The notes under the pieces: model-generated
Told to the model about the DNA's origin: nothing
Seen by the model: the letters and a program-made list of their open reading frames with translations, nothing else
Databases searched by the model: none
Assembly (NCBI GenBank): GCA_963695135.1
Contig: CAVOGA010000005.1
Coordinates: forward strand, 141,965 to 205,964
Source: Marinihelvus sp963695135
GTDB lineage: Bacteria; Pseudomonadota; Gammaproteobacteria; Xanthomonadales; SZUA-36
Direction: 5' to 3'
DNA length: 64,000 nt
In this document: one piece after another, positions 17,432-27,140 of the stretch
Layout of the letters: each line of letters begins with the position of its first letter
Numbering within the stretch: position 1 is the stretch's first letter
Position numbers and translations under genes: made by a program

Positions 17432-18877
17432 TCAGAGCACCGGGCCAAGCATGGCCAGCGTATTGTTCCAGAGGTGCCTTCCCATGGACCACTGCTCGAT
17501 ATCATCGAGCGTCACCGGCTTGGATTGGGCCAGGTAAGCCAGCTGGCGCTCACGCATGGTCGCCGTCGTGTCCCGGTCAAACAACAGGATGTTGTTCTCG
17601 TAGTTCAGATCAAAACTGCGCCGGTCCATGTTGGCGGAACCAATCAGCGTGACGTCCTCATCCACGGTCACGGTCTTGGCGTGCAGCAGGCCATTGCGGA
17701 ACTCGTGAATCTTGACCCCGGCACTGAGCAGCTGGCGGTAGTAGCTGCGGCTTGCCGCGGCGACGATAAACGAATCATTCCGCTCCGGCACAATAAAGGT
17801 GGTTTCAATGCCCCGGTTGGCGGCGGCGCAGAACGCTGCCTGCATGGCCTCGTTGGGGACGTAATACGGCGTGGTGATCATGATGGACTTCCGCGCCGCA
17901 AACAGCAGGGAGCTGAACACCTCGGGCATCGCCGAGGCGCGCACGGTGGGCCCGGTGGCGATCACCTGCGCCGGGAACCCGGCCTGCGCCGGCACCGGCG
18001 GCGCCTGCAACAGCTGGCCAATATCCTCTGTAACGTAGGTCATCCAGTCGCTGACAAACACACGCTGGTTTTGCATGACCACGGGGCCTTCAAAGCGCAT
18101 CAGCACATCAACCCAGGGGGCGTACTTGGCCTTCACCCGGAACTCCGGATCGGCGCAGTTCTGGCTGCCGCAATAGGTGATCCGGTTATCAATCACCACG
18201 ATCTTGCGGTGATTGCGCAGGTCCAGGCGACCGCTGAACGGCTTGAGCAGCGGGTTGTTCATGGGCAGGGCGATGCCCGTCTTTACCCCGCTTTGCTGCA
18301 GCTTTTGCCAGTGCTCTGATTTGATCATGGCCCGGGAGCCCAGCCCGTCCGCCATGGCCCGGCACGTTACGCCACGCCCAGCGGCCCGGCACAGCGCATC
18401 GGCTACCCGCAGGCCGTTGTTGTCCGCCAGCCAGATGTAGAAAATCAGGTGTACATGCTCACGGGCAGCGTCGATGTCCGCGACCAGGCAGTCAATCGCG
18501 TCATTCGAGTCGGCGGTCAAACGCGCCGTATTCCCATTGACCGCGGGGAATCCGTTGATGGATTCGCCGAGGCGGAACAGGGCGGCATGATCGCCCAGGT
18601 GTTCGGGATCCGGTTCCGACGCGCCCTCCGGCACGAGGCTGGCCGGCGCCGGCAGCTCGTCACTGACCTGCCGGGCACGCGCGACCCGTTTGCGCCCGAT
18701 ATTGGTCTCACCGAGCAGCAGGTAGGCCACCAGGCCGACGCCCGGCAACACGATAATGACCACCACCCAGGCAACACGGGATGTCGGTTCCCGGTTAGGG
18801 CGCAGCATCACCCGCAGGATCACCGCCACGTGGGCGAGGATAAACAGCAGCAGATAGAGGATGTGCAGGTCAGCCAT
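17432..18877 (-). CDS. Cardiolipin synthase (ClsA-like, second copy)
   Basis: A 481-residue cardiolipin synthase of the classical bacterial type. Two N-terminal transmembrane helices (about 4-24 and 35-55) lead into a PLD tandem with complete HKD sites H223/K225/D230 (NHRKIVVID) and H399/K401/D406 (LHAKTVTVD). Each is followed by GSxN (GSQN, GSAN). It starts 18 bases after hdeD and ends 10 bases before the antiporter start, so the three probably form an operon for membrane or pH/osmotic stress. Confidence 0.93.
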   Translation of the reverse strand: MADLHILYLLLFILAHVAVILRVMLRPNREPTSRVAWVVVIIVLPGVGLVAYLLLGETNIGRKRVARARQVSDELPAPASLVPEGASEPDPEHLGDHAALFRLGESINGFPAVNGNTARLTADSNDAIDCLVADIDAAREHVHLIFYIWLADNNGLRVADALCRAAGRGVTCRAMADGLGSRAMIKSEHWQKLQQSGVKTGIALPMNNPLLKPFSGRLDLRNHRKIVVIDNRITYCGSQNCADPEFRVKAKYAPWVDVLMRFEGPVVMQNQRVFVSDWMTYVTEDIGQLLQAPPVPAQAGFPAQVIATGPTVRASAMPEVFSSLLFAARKSIMITTPYYVPNEAMQAAFCAAANRGIETTFIVPERNDSFIVAAASRSYYRQLLSAGVKIHEFRNGLLHAKTVTVDEDVTLIGSANMDRRSFDLNYENNILLFDRDTTATMRERQLAYLAQSKPVTLDDIEQWSMGRHLWNNTLAMLGPVL

Positions 18878-18895
18878 GAGACTTAGGTCAGAGCG

Positions 18896-19447
18896 CTAGC
18901 CGATGTCTTTCGCCAGCGCCCGGCCCACGGACCCCACCATGATCATGGCCATACCGGCAAAGATCAGCCGGATACCGACCAGTACGCCCACCAGCCAGAC
19001 TGCGGAAACGGGCCACTGCAGGTAGATCATCACGCCCAGCACGATGGAAATCAGGCCACTGAACGCCATCCAGCCCCAGCCCCTGGCCTGCCTGATGCTG
19101 AACGCCGCGATCAGGGTAAAGATACCGTCTACCAGGAACCAGGCAGCGAGCAACAGGGTAATGGTGGCCAGGCCGGCGCCGGGCTTCGCCACCAGCGCCC
19201 CACCGGCAAAGATGGCCAGCGCACCAATCAGGAAGCGCAGGACACCACGCCCGAAGGAGTGCGAGCCGAACGAGAAGATCAGTTTCGCAACGCCCGCCAG
19301 GATCAGTGCGATACCAATCATCAGCACCAGCCCCAGGCCCGGAATCCAGGGTACCGCAAGACTGAAGATACCGAGCAACAGGACCAGGATTCCCCACAGG
19401 GTGCTCATCCGGGAACCGGATTTTATCTCTCGGGAAAAGTCGCTCAT
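18896..19447 (-). CDS. HdeD-family membrane protein
   Basis: A 183-residue inner-membrane protein with six closely spaced hydrophobic helices and the internal repeat typical of HdeD/DUF308 proteins (GILVLLLGIFSLAVPW, then FLIGALAIFAGGALV and GLISIVLGVMIYLQWP). In E. coli HdeD takes part in acid resistance. That role is only suggested here by the downstream proton antiporter and cardiolipin synthase. The ATG is preceded by AGGAGG-like sequence (ATTAGGAGGATGTGAGC). Confidence 0.85.
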   Translation of the reverse strand: MSDFSREIKSGSRMSTLWGILVLLLGIFSLAVPWIPGLGLVLMIGIALILAGVAKLIFSFGSHSFGRGVLRFLIGALAIFAGGALVAKPGAGLATITLLLAAWFLVDGIFTLIAAFSIRQARGWGWMAFSGLISIVLGVMIYLQWPVSAVWLVGVLVGIRLIFAGMAMIMVGSVGRALAKDIG

Positions 19448-19633
19448 TGCTCACATCCTCCTAATTCAAGGCGCAAGTATAACGACAGGCGCAGGTGGAA
19501 CGGCAGTCCGCCGTCTCTTCCGGGCTCGCGTTGCGCATTCCTTGCAGCTGCGGGATCGTTGACTCAACCGACTCCAGCCTGGCCTCGTTACGCCCGGGAG
19601 TTGCCTGGCGAAAAATCGCCTGCCGCCTGCCGT

Positions 19634-21256
19634 TCACAGCTCCAATCCCGCCGCGCGCAGGTCGTCAGTCGTCCTCTGCAGTAACTCGGGTTGCGCAAAG
19701 AACCAGCGTTCGTTGTTGGCCCGGTAGTCATCCATGCTGCCGGTCCAGACATGCCGCCAGCGTTCAATGCAGGCCCTGGCCTCGTCCATGTCGCCGAGCT
19801 TCACATTGATCAGGGCCATCGTTGAATGATAGGCCTGGTAATGGGGCATATCGACGCGCTTAACGTATTCGAGCGCCGCCTCATAGTCGCCATGCCAATA
19901 GGCATAATAGGCATCACCGAACCAGTACCAGCCCGGGCCGTGGGGATTAAGCTCGATACCCCGGTGCACCAGTTTAATGCCGCCCTCCCAGTCCCCGGTG
20001 TAGGTCAACAGGATGCCGATCCACGCCAGCGCATCCGTATCACGCGGATTGAGTTCCAGGGCTCGCGCCGCAGCCGCACGGGCGGCGGCCGCATCGCGGC
20101 GCCAGTAGCAGGCATCAAACAGCGCGTATTGCACGAAGGCGCTTTGCGGGTCGATCTCCGCCGCGCGCCGGGCACAGCGAACACCCAGGGCCAGGGATCC
20201 ATCCTGGTTGTTGATCTGGTTCTTGAACTCTTCCAGGTGAATAAAGGCGCGGGCGGCCCACAGGTTGGCGTTGCCCGGCGCCCGCTCCACGGCCAGCTCC
20301 AGCGCCTTACGGGCTACGGCGTGGTCTTCGGGGGTTACGCGCAGGCGGTAGACAAAGCTCCGGATCAGGGCTTCATAAGGGCTCATGACCTCGGGCTCCA
20401 GATCCAGAACCGGCGCCGCCAGGTGCCGCATCAGCGCGCCATAGGGATCAGCCACCGCTGCGACCACGTGGTCGGTCAGGTCATCGTGGAGGTCAAAAAT
20501 TGTCTCGCTGTCAAAGGGCCGCTGGTAGTTTTCGCCCCAGACCTGCTGTTCACTGTTGGTGGCACTCAAACGTGTTGTCAGTCGCAGGCTTGAGCCGGCC
20601 TGGCGCAACGTGCCTTCCAGGATGTACCTCGCCCCGCTGCGTTCGCCCTCGGCGACAGAAGCCTGCGAGGCCACGTTTAACCAGGAAAAGCGCGCCAGGC
20701 CGCTGGCAATGCTCTCCGCCAGGTCTTCGGCCAGGTCCAGCAGGTCCGGGTCATTGCCGCGCACCTTGATCGGCACCACGGCGATGCGCGGACCCTTGTC
20801 ATCCAGCTTGAGCGGTGTGCCCGGGGCCACAGATGTTGGCCGCGCCTGGGCAGCTGATGACGGATCATCTCCCAGCCGCGTGGCTACGGCGCGGTTCAGC
20901 TCATGAAAAGGCCCATGGTCTGCTTCGCCATTCCAGCCTGAGAAATCGATCGCGTGAAACTGACGAAAGCCCATGGGCGGTATGCTGCCATCCAGGCTTA
21001 TGGCCACCAGCTTGCCGGCCGTTGCGGCCACCTGCGCCTCATCGCGCACCCAGTGCGAGCCCGATCCGGCATCGGACCAGGCCACGACCACGGCGAGGGC
21101 CGCCTCTAGCTCACGCTCGATATTGACGACAAAATCATCGCCCCCGAGGATTTGACGGTCCCACCAGACCGAGCGTCCACTCGCCTCCAGGGCGTCGGCA
21201 AGCCGCTCCACGCGCTCCCGGTCGGTCCGCGCATAAGAAATGAAAATATCAGCCAA
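19634..21256 (-). CDS. TIR domain-TPR repeat protein
   Basis: A 540-residue, apparently cytoplasmic protein in three parts. Residues 1-120 are a TIR domain (DIFISYARTDRERVERLADAL, VWWD, WSDAGSGSHWVRDEA, whose final Glu is in the catalytic position of TIR NADases). About 155-270 resemble the TolB/FlgO-like N domain found next to TPRs in CadC- and adenylate-cyclase-type regulators (IAVVPIKVRG, YILEGTLRQAGSSLRLTTRL, VWGENYQRPF). About 320-500 are TPR-like helical repeats. The same arrangement occurs with a cyclase or DNA-binding domain in place of TIR. The start is TTG with an upstream GGGGAA. Likely signalling; the output is unknown. Single gene. Confidence 0.8.
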   Translation of the reverse strand: MADIFISYARTDRERVERLADALEASGRSVWWDRQILGGDDFVVNIERELEAALAVVVAWSDAGSGSHWVRDEAQVAATAGKLVAISLDGSIPPMGFRQFHAIDFSGWNGEADHGPFHELNRAVATRLGDDPSSAAQARPTSVAPGTPLKLDDKGPRIAVVPIKVRGNDPDLLDLAEDLAESIASGLARFSWLNVASQASVAEGERSGARYILEGTLRQAGSSLRLTTRLSATNSEQQVWGENYQRPFDSETIFDLHDDLTDHVVAAVADPYGALMRHLAAPVLDLEPEVMSPYEALIRSFVYRLRVTPEDHAVARKALELAVERAPGNANLWAARAFIHLEEFKNQINNQDGSLALGVRCARRAAEIDPQSAFVQYALFDACYWRRDAAAARAAAARALELNPRDTDALAWIGILLTYTGDWEGGIKLVHRGIELNPHGPGWYWFGDAYYAYWHGDYEAALEYVKRVDMPHYQAYHSTMALINVKLGDMDEARACIERWRHVWTGSMDDYRANNERWFFAQPELLQRTTDDLRAAGLEL

Positions 21257-21485
21257 GAATTCCCCGCACCAAAGCCATTGCCCTCACCAGAAAGTATAGG
21301 GCAGCGGATGTTTGGGATCAGATGTTTGTGACCTTTCACGGCCCGGGTAAAAACGGGCCGCCTGTGAAGCCAGGCGATGATTTTCCTCACGACTCCATCA
21401 CGCTGTGTGGAACCCCTGTGCGTCAAATTGAAAATGCCAGGCCCGTTCAGGGCCCCAAATCACTCGTTTCCTGGAGCACGACACC

Positions 21486-21761
21486 ATGAAAAAAGGCACG
21501 AACGATGCCATACATGACGCCAGCACTACACCCATGGACGCCGGTTTGCGGCGCATGATTCGGGCCCATCTCTGGTATGGCATGGCCGGCCTCGTCCTGG
21601 GCCTGGCCGCGGCCATGGCCTCCATCACCTGGGGCGCAGATTATCTGCAGGCAAGCCCGCTGTTTACAATCATCGCCCTTGCCATCGTGTGCACCATTGC
21701 CGTATCCATGCTCGGCGGACTGCTGACTTACTGGTCCGATCCGGAAGCCGAACTCGAGTAA
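21486..21761 (+). CDS. Small two-helix membrane protein, unknown
   Basis: A 91-residue protein with a polar N-terminus (about 1-28) and two hydrophobic helices (about 30-48 and 57-80) ending in an acidic tail (DPEAELE). CCTGGAG lies upstream of the ATG. No family is recognised. It stands alone between the TIR-TPR gene and the S9 peptidase gene. Confidence 0.6.
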   Translation: MKKGTNDAIHDASTTPMDAGLRRMIRAHLWYGMAGLVLGLAAAMASITWGADYLQASPLFTIIALAIVCTIAVSMLGGLLTYWSDPEAELE

Positions 21762-21854
21762 GGCGCGCCCTTCCTGCCCGGGTGCGCAATTTTTCATCGC
21801 TGCGGCGATCAATTCATGGAACAGCCCGGCCGCTGAGTGGTACGGTTACGACCC

Positions 21855-23837
21855 ATGAAAACCACACAACTGGCCCACCGGGCAAAACTTCACCCCATGG
21901 TTCGCCTGGGCCTGACCAGCGCGCTGTTCCTGGGCCTCGCCGCCTGCGGTAACGATGACCCGTCGACGGCGGAGACGCCGCCCGCGGCGCGCGATGATGT
22001 CGTCGTCGAAACCTCAACCGACACACCCAAAGACGATCTGGAAACCCAGGTCTCCCGCATGGCTGCGATCGGCTATGCGGCCGACCCGAGTTTCTCGCCC
22101 GACGGACAGCGGGTGGCTTACATCACGGCCTTTGAGGGCGTTCCGCAGGTCTGGACCGCCGGCGCTGATGGCAGCAACCGCTCTCCCCTGACCAATTTTG
22201 CCGACCAGGTGACCGGCGCCGAGTGGCGGCCGCACACAGACCCGGCTGATGAGGAACTGGCCGTGCTGGTGGCGCCCGGCGGCGGCCTGAACTCGCAGAT
22301 CTATCTTGTGCCCCTGGATGGCGGCGAGCCACGATTGATCACCGACGGCGGCCAGGTCAACAACTGGCTGACCGGCTGGAGCGATGACGGGCGCTACCTG
22401 AGCTTTTCCAGCAATGCGGACGGCGGCGTAGGCATGGATTGCTGGTGGCATGACACGCAGACCGGCGAGAACACCCTGCTGGTAGAGAACGACGGCATCG
22501 GCAGCTGTGCGCCTTCGCCCAATAACCAGAAGCTCGTGGCCTGGCGCATGGTCAGCCGCGGCAACACCAACCTGTACCTGGTGGACCTGGCCAGCGGCGG
22601 TGAACAGTTGCTGACGCCACATATGGGCGTGGCCCTGAGCGACGACGTGACCTGGCTGGACGACGACAGCCTCCTGATTGCCACCAACGTGGACCGGGAA
22701 ATGATCGCCCTGGCGCGCGTGGAAATCGACGCGCAAGGCAATGCGCAGCCGCTGTCGATTATCGCCGGCCGCGACGATGCGGACCTGTCAGGCATGGAGC
22801 TGCTGGCTGATGATCGCGTGGCGCTGCTGTGGAACGTCGCCGGGCGCAGCGAGCTGAGCTATCACGACCTGGACAGCGGTGAAACCGTGCCCGGCCCGGA
22901 ACTGCCGGCCGAGGTGGCTGGACAGCTGCGCGCCAATGCGCAGGGCACCGCGCTGCTGATGGGCATCACGGGCCCGGCCGCGCCGTCGAATTCCTGGCTG
23001 CTGGATGTGGCCAGCGGTGCCTTCACCCGGATCAGCGACACGGCCCACGAGGGCGTTGACCTGGCGAGCCTGGTACGCCCGGAGCTGCGCACCTACACCG
23101 CGCATGACGGGCTCGAACTGAGCGGCTGGCTCTACCAGGCGCCGGGCGTCGAGGGACCGGGACCCCTGGTGCTGAGTTTCCACGGCGGACCCGAAGGCCA
23201 GGCGCGGCCCTTCTTCCGCGCGGTGTTCCAGGCCCTGCTGGCCCGCGGGATCAGCGTGTTTGATGCCAACGTGCGCGGCTCTTCCGGCTTCGGCAAGACC
23301 TTTGTGAACCTGGACAACGGCGCCTTGCGCTTTGACGGGGTCAGGGACATCGAGAGCACCGTGCGCTTTGTCACCGAGGCAGGCCTTGCGGACCCGGAGC
23401 GCATCGGCATTATGGGCGGTTCCTACGGCGGTTACATGGTGATGGCCGGACTTACCGAATACCCGGACAGCTTCGCCGCCGGCGCCAACCTGTTCGGCGT
23501 GGTGAACTTCAAGACCTTCTTCGAGAACACCGAGCCCTGGATGGCCGCCATCTCCACCGTGGAATACGGCGATCCGGTCGCGGACGCGGAACTGCTGGAG
23601 CAGCTCTCACCGATCAACAAGGTGGACCAGGTAGTGGCGCCGACCATCGTGCTGCACGGCGCCAACGACACCAATGTGCCGGTGGTCGAGGCCGAACAGG
23701 TGGTGGAAAGTCTCCAGGCGCGGGGCGTGCCCGTGGAGTACGTGCTGTTCCCGGACGAGGGCCACGGCTGGCGCAAAACGAAAAACCGCATCGCCTCGGA
23801 CGTGGCCATCGTGCGGTGGTTCGAGGAGCACCTCTGA
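21855..23837 (+). CDS. S9 family prolyl oligopeptidase, lipoprotein
   Basis: A serine peptidase of the prolyl-oligopeptidase/acylaminoacyl-peptidase family. The N-terminus ends in a lipobox (LGLAAC, Cys about residue 31 from the chosen start), so it is probably anchored in the periplasm or outer membrane. WD40-like propeller repeats follow (about 60-400, starting PSFSPDGQRVAYIT). The C-terminal hydrolase domain has Ser523 in GGSYGG, Asp605 in HGANDTNVP and His637 in DEGHGW. ATG 21855 is taken as start; ATG 21897 also leaves a complete lipoprotein signal. It cleaves short peptides in known relatives. Single gene. Confidence 0.9.
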   Translation: MKTTQLAHRAKLHPMVRLGLTSALFLGLAACGNDDPSTAETPPAARDDVVVETSTDTPKDDLETQVSRMAAIGYAADPSFSPDGQRVAYITAFEGVPQVWTAGADGSNRSPLTNFADQVTGAEWRPHTDPADEELAVLVAPGGGLNSQIYLVPLDGGEPRLITDGGQVNNWLTGWSDDGRYLSFSSNADGGVGMDCWWHDTQTGENTLLVENDGIGSCAPSPNNQKLVAWRMVSRGNTNLYLVDLASGGEQLLTPHMGVALSDDVTWLDDDSLLIATNVDREMIALARVEIDAQGNAQPLSIIAGRDDADLSGMELLADDRVALLWNVAGRSELSYHDLDSGETVPGPELPAEVAGQLRANAQGTALLMGITGPAAPSNSWLLDVASGAFTRISDTAHEGVDLASLVRPELRTYTAHDGLELSGWLYQAPGVEGPGPLVLSFHGGPEGQARPFFRAVFQALLARGISVFDANVRGSSGFGKTFVNLDNGALRFDGVRDIESTVRFVTEAGLADPERIGIMGGSYGGYMVMAGLTEYPDSFAAGANLFGVVNFKTFFENTEPWMAAISTVEYGDPVADAELLEQLSPINKVDQVVAPTIVLHGANDTNVPVVEAEQVVESLQARGVPVEYVLFPDEGHGWRKTKNRIASDVAIVRWFEEHL

Positions 23838-23898
23838 GGCAATGCGGCTTCGCTCTGCCTTGGATGACATGGGACCCGCGGCCTTTTAAGCAGCCCTG

Positions 23899-24687
23899 TT
23901 AAGCGGGTCGGTCGCCCTGGTCGTTTTTGCTGTCTCCAGCTGCCGGCGCATCAACCGGCTGTCCCTGCAGCACTTTGCGTCCGCTGATCATGGCCGAGGT
24001 CAGGCCGCCGCCTTCGCGCAGCTCCGTGATCACCACCCCGGAGATATGAATCGCAATGCCAACCAGCAGCACATAAAAACTGTAGAGATGAATCTGCGCG
24101 AAGGGTTTGCGCAGGGCGCGCATCTCTGCATAGGCCGCTTCGTCATACAGCTCCGGCGAGTACGGCACCAGGGAGGCCGGGTCGACGCCGGGCGCGGCGA
24201 TCCACCCCGCGATCCATGAACCCAGTGGCGGGTAGTAGATGTCCGTGCCCGCCAGCATCAGGCCGGTCACCGCCTGCACCATCATCAGCAGCAGCAACCC
24301 GGCAACCGCAATGCGCCCCAGCGGGTTGTGGCCGAGGTAGGACTCGGGTTTGCCCGAAGTTAAAGACGCCACATAGCTGCGCAGGCGCCGGAAGTAGCCC
24401 CTGCCGCCGGGCAGCATCTGGCGCCAGCGGGCGTGGTGGTTGCCGGCGAACCCCCAGACGATCCGCACAAGAATGTTCACCACAAACACGTAGCCGACCC
24501 AGACGTGCAGGGTCTTCAGCAGCACCTTGCCCGTGTTGGGTATGTCAAAAGCGCTGGCGTTCAGGATCACCAGGCCGAACACGGCAAGCGCGAGCACGCA
24601 GAGCGCATTGATCCAGTGAAACCACCGCGTGGGTAAATCCCATACGTGGTAGGACTTGAGGTCGGGGCTTGCAGATTTTTGCGTCAT
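23899..24687 (-). CDS. Cytochrome b561 family protein (Ni/Fe-hydrogenase b-type)
   Basis: A 262-residue inner-membrane di-heme b cytochrome. YHVWDLPTRWFHWINALC opens helix 1 with a heme-ligand His. TLHVWVGYVFVVNILVRIVWG holds the second, and IHLYSFYVLLVGIAIHISGVV supplies the last-helix histidines. The spacing fits the Ni/Fe-hydrogenase cytochrome b subunit/b561 family, but no hydrogenase is present. It likely passes electrons between quinone and a periplasmic partner. It starts 12 bases after the SLC13 gene and is last in a four-gene set that also has a paralogue as first gene. Confidence 0.87.
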   Translation of the reverse strand: MTQKSASPDLKSYHVWDLPTRWFHWINALCVLALAVFGLVILNASAFDIPNTGKVLLKTLHVWVGYVFVVNILVRIVWGFAGNHHARWRQMLPGGRGYFRRLRSYVASLTSGKPESYLGHNPLGRIAVAGLLLLMMVQAVTGLMLAGTDIYYPPLGSWIAGWIAAPGVDPASLVPYSPELYDEAAYAEMRALRKPFAQIHLYSFYVLLVGIAIHISGVVITELREGGGLTSAMISGRKVLQGQPVDAPAAGDSKNDQGDRPA

Positions 24688-24699
24688 TGAAGTTTCCAG

Positions 24700-26544
24700 T
24701 CAAAGGGGCCATACGACCAGCAGCATCGGGACACCTATGGCCACGATAAGGATTTCCATGGGCAGGCCCAGTCTCCAGTAATCACCGAAGCGAAAACCGC
24801 CGGGGCCCAGGATCAGCGTGTTGTTCTGGTGCCCGATCGGGGTCAGAAAGGCGCAGGATGCACCGACCGCAACGGCCATCAGGAAGGCATCCGGATTCGC
24901 ATCCAGGTGTTGCGAGGTGCTGATGGCGATCGGGCACATCACCGCCGCGGTGGCGGCATTGTTCATAAAGTCCGACAGCGTCATGGTCACGATGAGGATC
25001 AGCGCCAGCGCGACCACCGGGCGGCCCTGGGCGACATCATCCAGCAGGCTGTTGGCCAGCAGATCCGCGGTACCGGTGGTTTCCATCGCGATGGCCACGG
25101 GTATCAGGGCGCCCAGGAGCACGATCACCGGCCAGTCCACGGCTTCATAAAGCCGCCGCAGGGGCAGAATACCCAGCAGCATGTACAGCAGGACACCGGT
25201 TGCAAAGGATATGGCTGCGGGCAGCAGCCCGAAGGCGGCGCCGGCGATGGCCAGCACCATGACAATCACCGCGGCGGCGGCTTTGCGCCGGTTGGGTATG
25301 CTCAGATCCCGCTCCGCCAGCGGCAGACAGCCTGACTCGGAGGCAAAGCCCGACAGGGCGCCCGGGGCGCCCTGCATCAACAGCAGGTCACCCGGCTTGA
25401 AAATGGCGGTCCGCAGGCGCTTGATGGACTGTTGTCCCTCGCGCGAAATCGCCAGCAGGTTGATGTTGTAGCGGGTGCGCAGGCGGATATCGCTGGCGGA
25501 GCGGCCGATCAGCATCGAGTAGGGTTTCACCACGAGCTCGCGCAGCACGATCTCCTTGTCTTCGTTGCCCTGCTCTCCTGCCTCGGTCTGTTCCGCGTCC
25601 GCATCGGAAGACTCCTCGTCTGCCGGCGCCTTGCGGTCCTCGTCACCATTGGATGCACCCTCTTCTTCGAGCACCAGCCCAAGCGTTGACAGCGAGGCCA
25701 GCAAACTGTCCGGCTCCGCCTCGATAATCAGGATATCGCCAGGCTTCATTACACGACGGGCATTGGGCGTATTGACCCGGAAGCCGTTTCTGACCATGCC
25801 AATGATCTGCGCATCGGCGTTTTCCAGCTCATCATCGATGTCCCTGAGGGTCTTGCCCACCGACTTGGACCCTTCGACGATCCTGGCTTCGGTTAAATAG
25901 GTGCTCGCATCAAAACTTTCGCCACCGGCCTGGGGCCGCGCCGGGACCAGTCTCCAGCCAAGCAGGGCGACAAACATGATCCCACCCCCGGCGACGGCCA
26001 GTCCTACCGGCGAAAAATCGAACATCCCAAAGCTGCCCATGCCGGCCTTTTCCCGAAAACCGGAGACGATCAGGTTCGGCGGCGTGCCAATCAGCGTGGT
26101 CATACCCCCCAGGATGGTGCCGAAAGCAAGCGGCATCAGCACTTTGCCCGGGGGTAATTCGAGGCGTTTGGAAATCTGGATGGCCACGGGCATCAGCAGC
26201 GCCATCGCGCCCACGTTGTTCATGAACGCGGACAGCACGGCCCCGAGGGCGGTGATCGAGGCAATGGTGATCATCGGACCGGTGGTGGCGGGCAGAACGC
26301 GCCGGGTCAGCACATCCACTGCGCCCGTATCCTGCAGGCCGAGGCTCAGAATCAGCACGCAGCCGACGGTGATCACGGCAGGGTGACCAAATCCGCTGAA
26401 CGCCTCGCTGGCCGGCACCAGGCCGGCGAAAACACAGGCGAGCAGACAGGCCAGAGCCACCAGGTCATGGCGCCAGCGCCCCCAGAGGAAGATGGCCACG
26501 GTGAGGCCCAGGATCACCAGGATCTGTATTTGTTCTGAACTCAT
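24700..26544 (-). CDS. SLC13-family permease with two TrkA-C domains
   Basis: A 614-residue divalent-anion:Na+ symporter-type permease. Two hydrophobic halves (about 1-185 and 420-614) carry the CitT/ArsB repeats: GATMTLI-like TTLIGTPPNLIVSGFREKAG in the first half and SDFMNNAATAAVMCPIAIS in the second. Between them lie two RCK-C/TrkA-C domains (about 220-285 and 330-400) joined by an acidic linker rich in Glu, Asp and Ser. Relatives move sulfate, dicarboxylates or other anions; the substrate here is unknown. ATG 26544 is chosen because the upstream part of the open frame runs into the LuxR gene. Confidence 0.88.
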   Translation of the reverse strand: MSSEQIQILVILGLTVAIFLWGRWRHDLVALACLLACVFAGLVPASEAFSGFGHPAVITVGCVLILSLGLQDTGAVDVLTRRVLPATTGPMITIASITALGAVLSAFMNNVGAMALLMPVAIQISKRLELPPGKVLMPLAFGTILGGMTTLIGTPPNLIVSGFREKAGMGSFGMFDFSPVGLAVAGGGIMFVALLGWRLVPARPQAGGESFDASTYLTEARIVEGSKSVGKTLRDIDDELENADAQIIGMVRNGFRVNTPNARRVMKPGDILIIEAEPDSLLASLSTLGLVLEEEGASNGDEDRKAPADEESSDADAEQTEAGEQGNEDKEIVLRELVVKPYSMLIGRSASDIRLRTRYNINLLAISREGQQSIKRLRTAIFKPGDLLLMQGAPGALSGFASESGCLPLAERDLSIPNRRKAAAAVIVMVLAIAGAAFGLLPAAISFATGVLLYMLLGILPLRRLYEAVDWPVIVLLGALIPVAIAMETTGTADLLANSLLDDVAQGRPVVALALILIVTMTLSDFMNNAATAAVMCPIAISTSQHLDANPDAFLMAVAVGASCAFLTPIGHQNNTLILGPGGFRFGDYWRLGLPMEILIVAIGVPMLLVVWPL

Positions 26545-26575
26545 GGCAATGATTGTAAGGGGTTCCGGCGCGTGC

Positions 26576-27109
26576 TCAGCTAAGGGGTCCGCTGCTTTCA
26601 ACATCCTGCGGCACCAGCAGATCTTCGAGAAAAAAGGCCGAAAGCTCTGAACGCCCGGACAGCCCTGACTTTGCATAGATCGCCATGGACTGCACCCGCG
26701 CGGTTTTCTCGGCCGTGTTTCGAATCGCGGCAATCTCCTTCAGGCTCATGCCTTTCAGGAGCAGAAAGGCGACTTCTTTCTCGGCGGTCGACAGCTGCCA
26801 TTTTGTAAGCTGCTGGTCTATCGCTGTGGAAAGGCCGTCCAGGTATTTCCGGGATTCGATTTTCCAGAGCTCCGCCTCTTCCTGAAAATCCCTGAATTCC
26901 GCAGCATTTTTATTCAGGCGATGTTTCAGTTCGACAGAGCCCCGAAGCACATAAAAGACGCCGAACAAGGCAATCAGTGCAACGGTCGCTTCAACAACAA
27001 CGTGCCACAGGGCCACGCCCTCCCGGGAATCGGTGATCAGATCCAGCCCCACCATGATGGCGATGACTGAAAGCACGGAGACAATGACGAACCTTTCCTG
27101 CTGATTCAA
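26576..27109 (-). CDS. Membrane-anchored LuxR-type transcriptional regulator
   Basis: A 177-residue protein with two N-terminal transmembrane helices (about 7-25 and 36-55), a helical charged linker (about 58-100) and a LuxR-family helix-turn-helix at about 103-160 (LSTAEKEVAFLLLKGMSLKE, then TAEKTARVQSMAIYAKSGLSGRSEL). There is no receiver or ligand domain, so the signal probably comes through the membrane segment. The start is TTG 27109, preceded by a strong GAGAGGTGA. It sits between the first b-type cytochrome gene (31 bases) and the SLC13 gene (31 bases) and may control its own operon. Confidence 0.82.
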   Translation of the reverse strand: MNQQERFVIVSVLSVIAIMVGLDLITDSREGVALWHVVVEATVALIALFGVFYVLRGSVELKHRLNKNAAEFRDFQEEAELWKIESRKYLDGLSTAIDQQLTKWQLSTAEKEVAFLLLKGMSLKEIAAIRNTAEKTARVQSMAIYAKSGLSGRSELSAFFLEDLLVPQDVESSGPLS

Positions 27110-27140
27110 AACTCACCTCTCCGTGCTTTCAAAAACCCGG

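Noticed and set aside
18896..19454. Second minus-strand frame of 188 residues over hdeD
   Set aside because: Same interval in another frame with Arg/Gly/Pro-rich product; the six-helix HdeD frame is clearly the real one.
21339..21360. CGGCCCG/CGGGCCG hairpin between the TIR-TPR and small membrane protein genes
   Set aside because: No T tract, and it lies at the 5' side of both divergent genes, so a terminator makes no sense; too little to call an operator.
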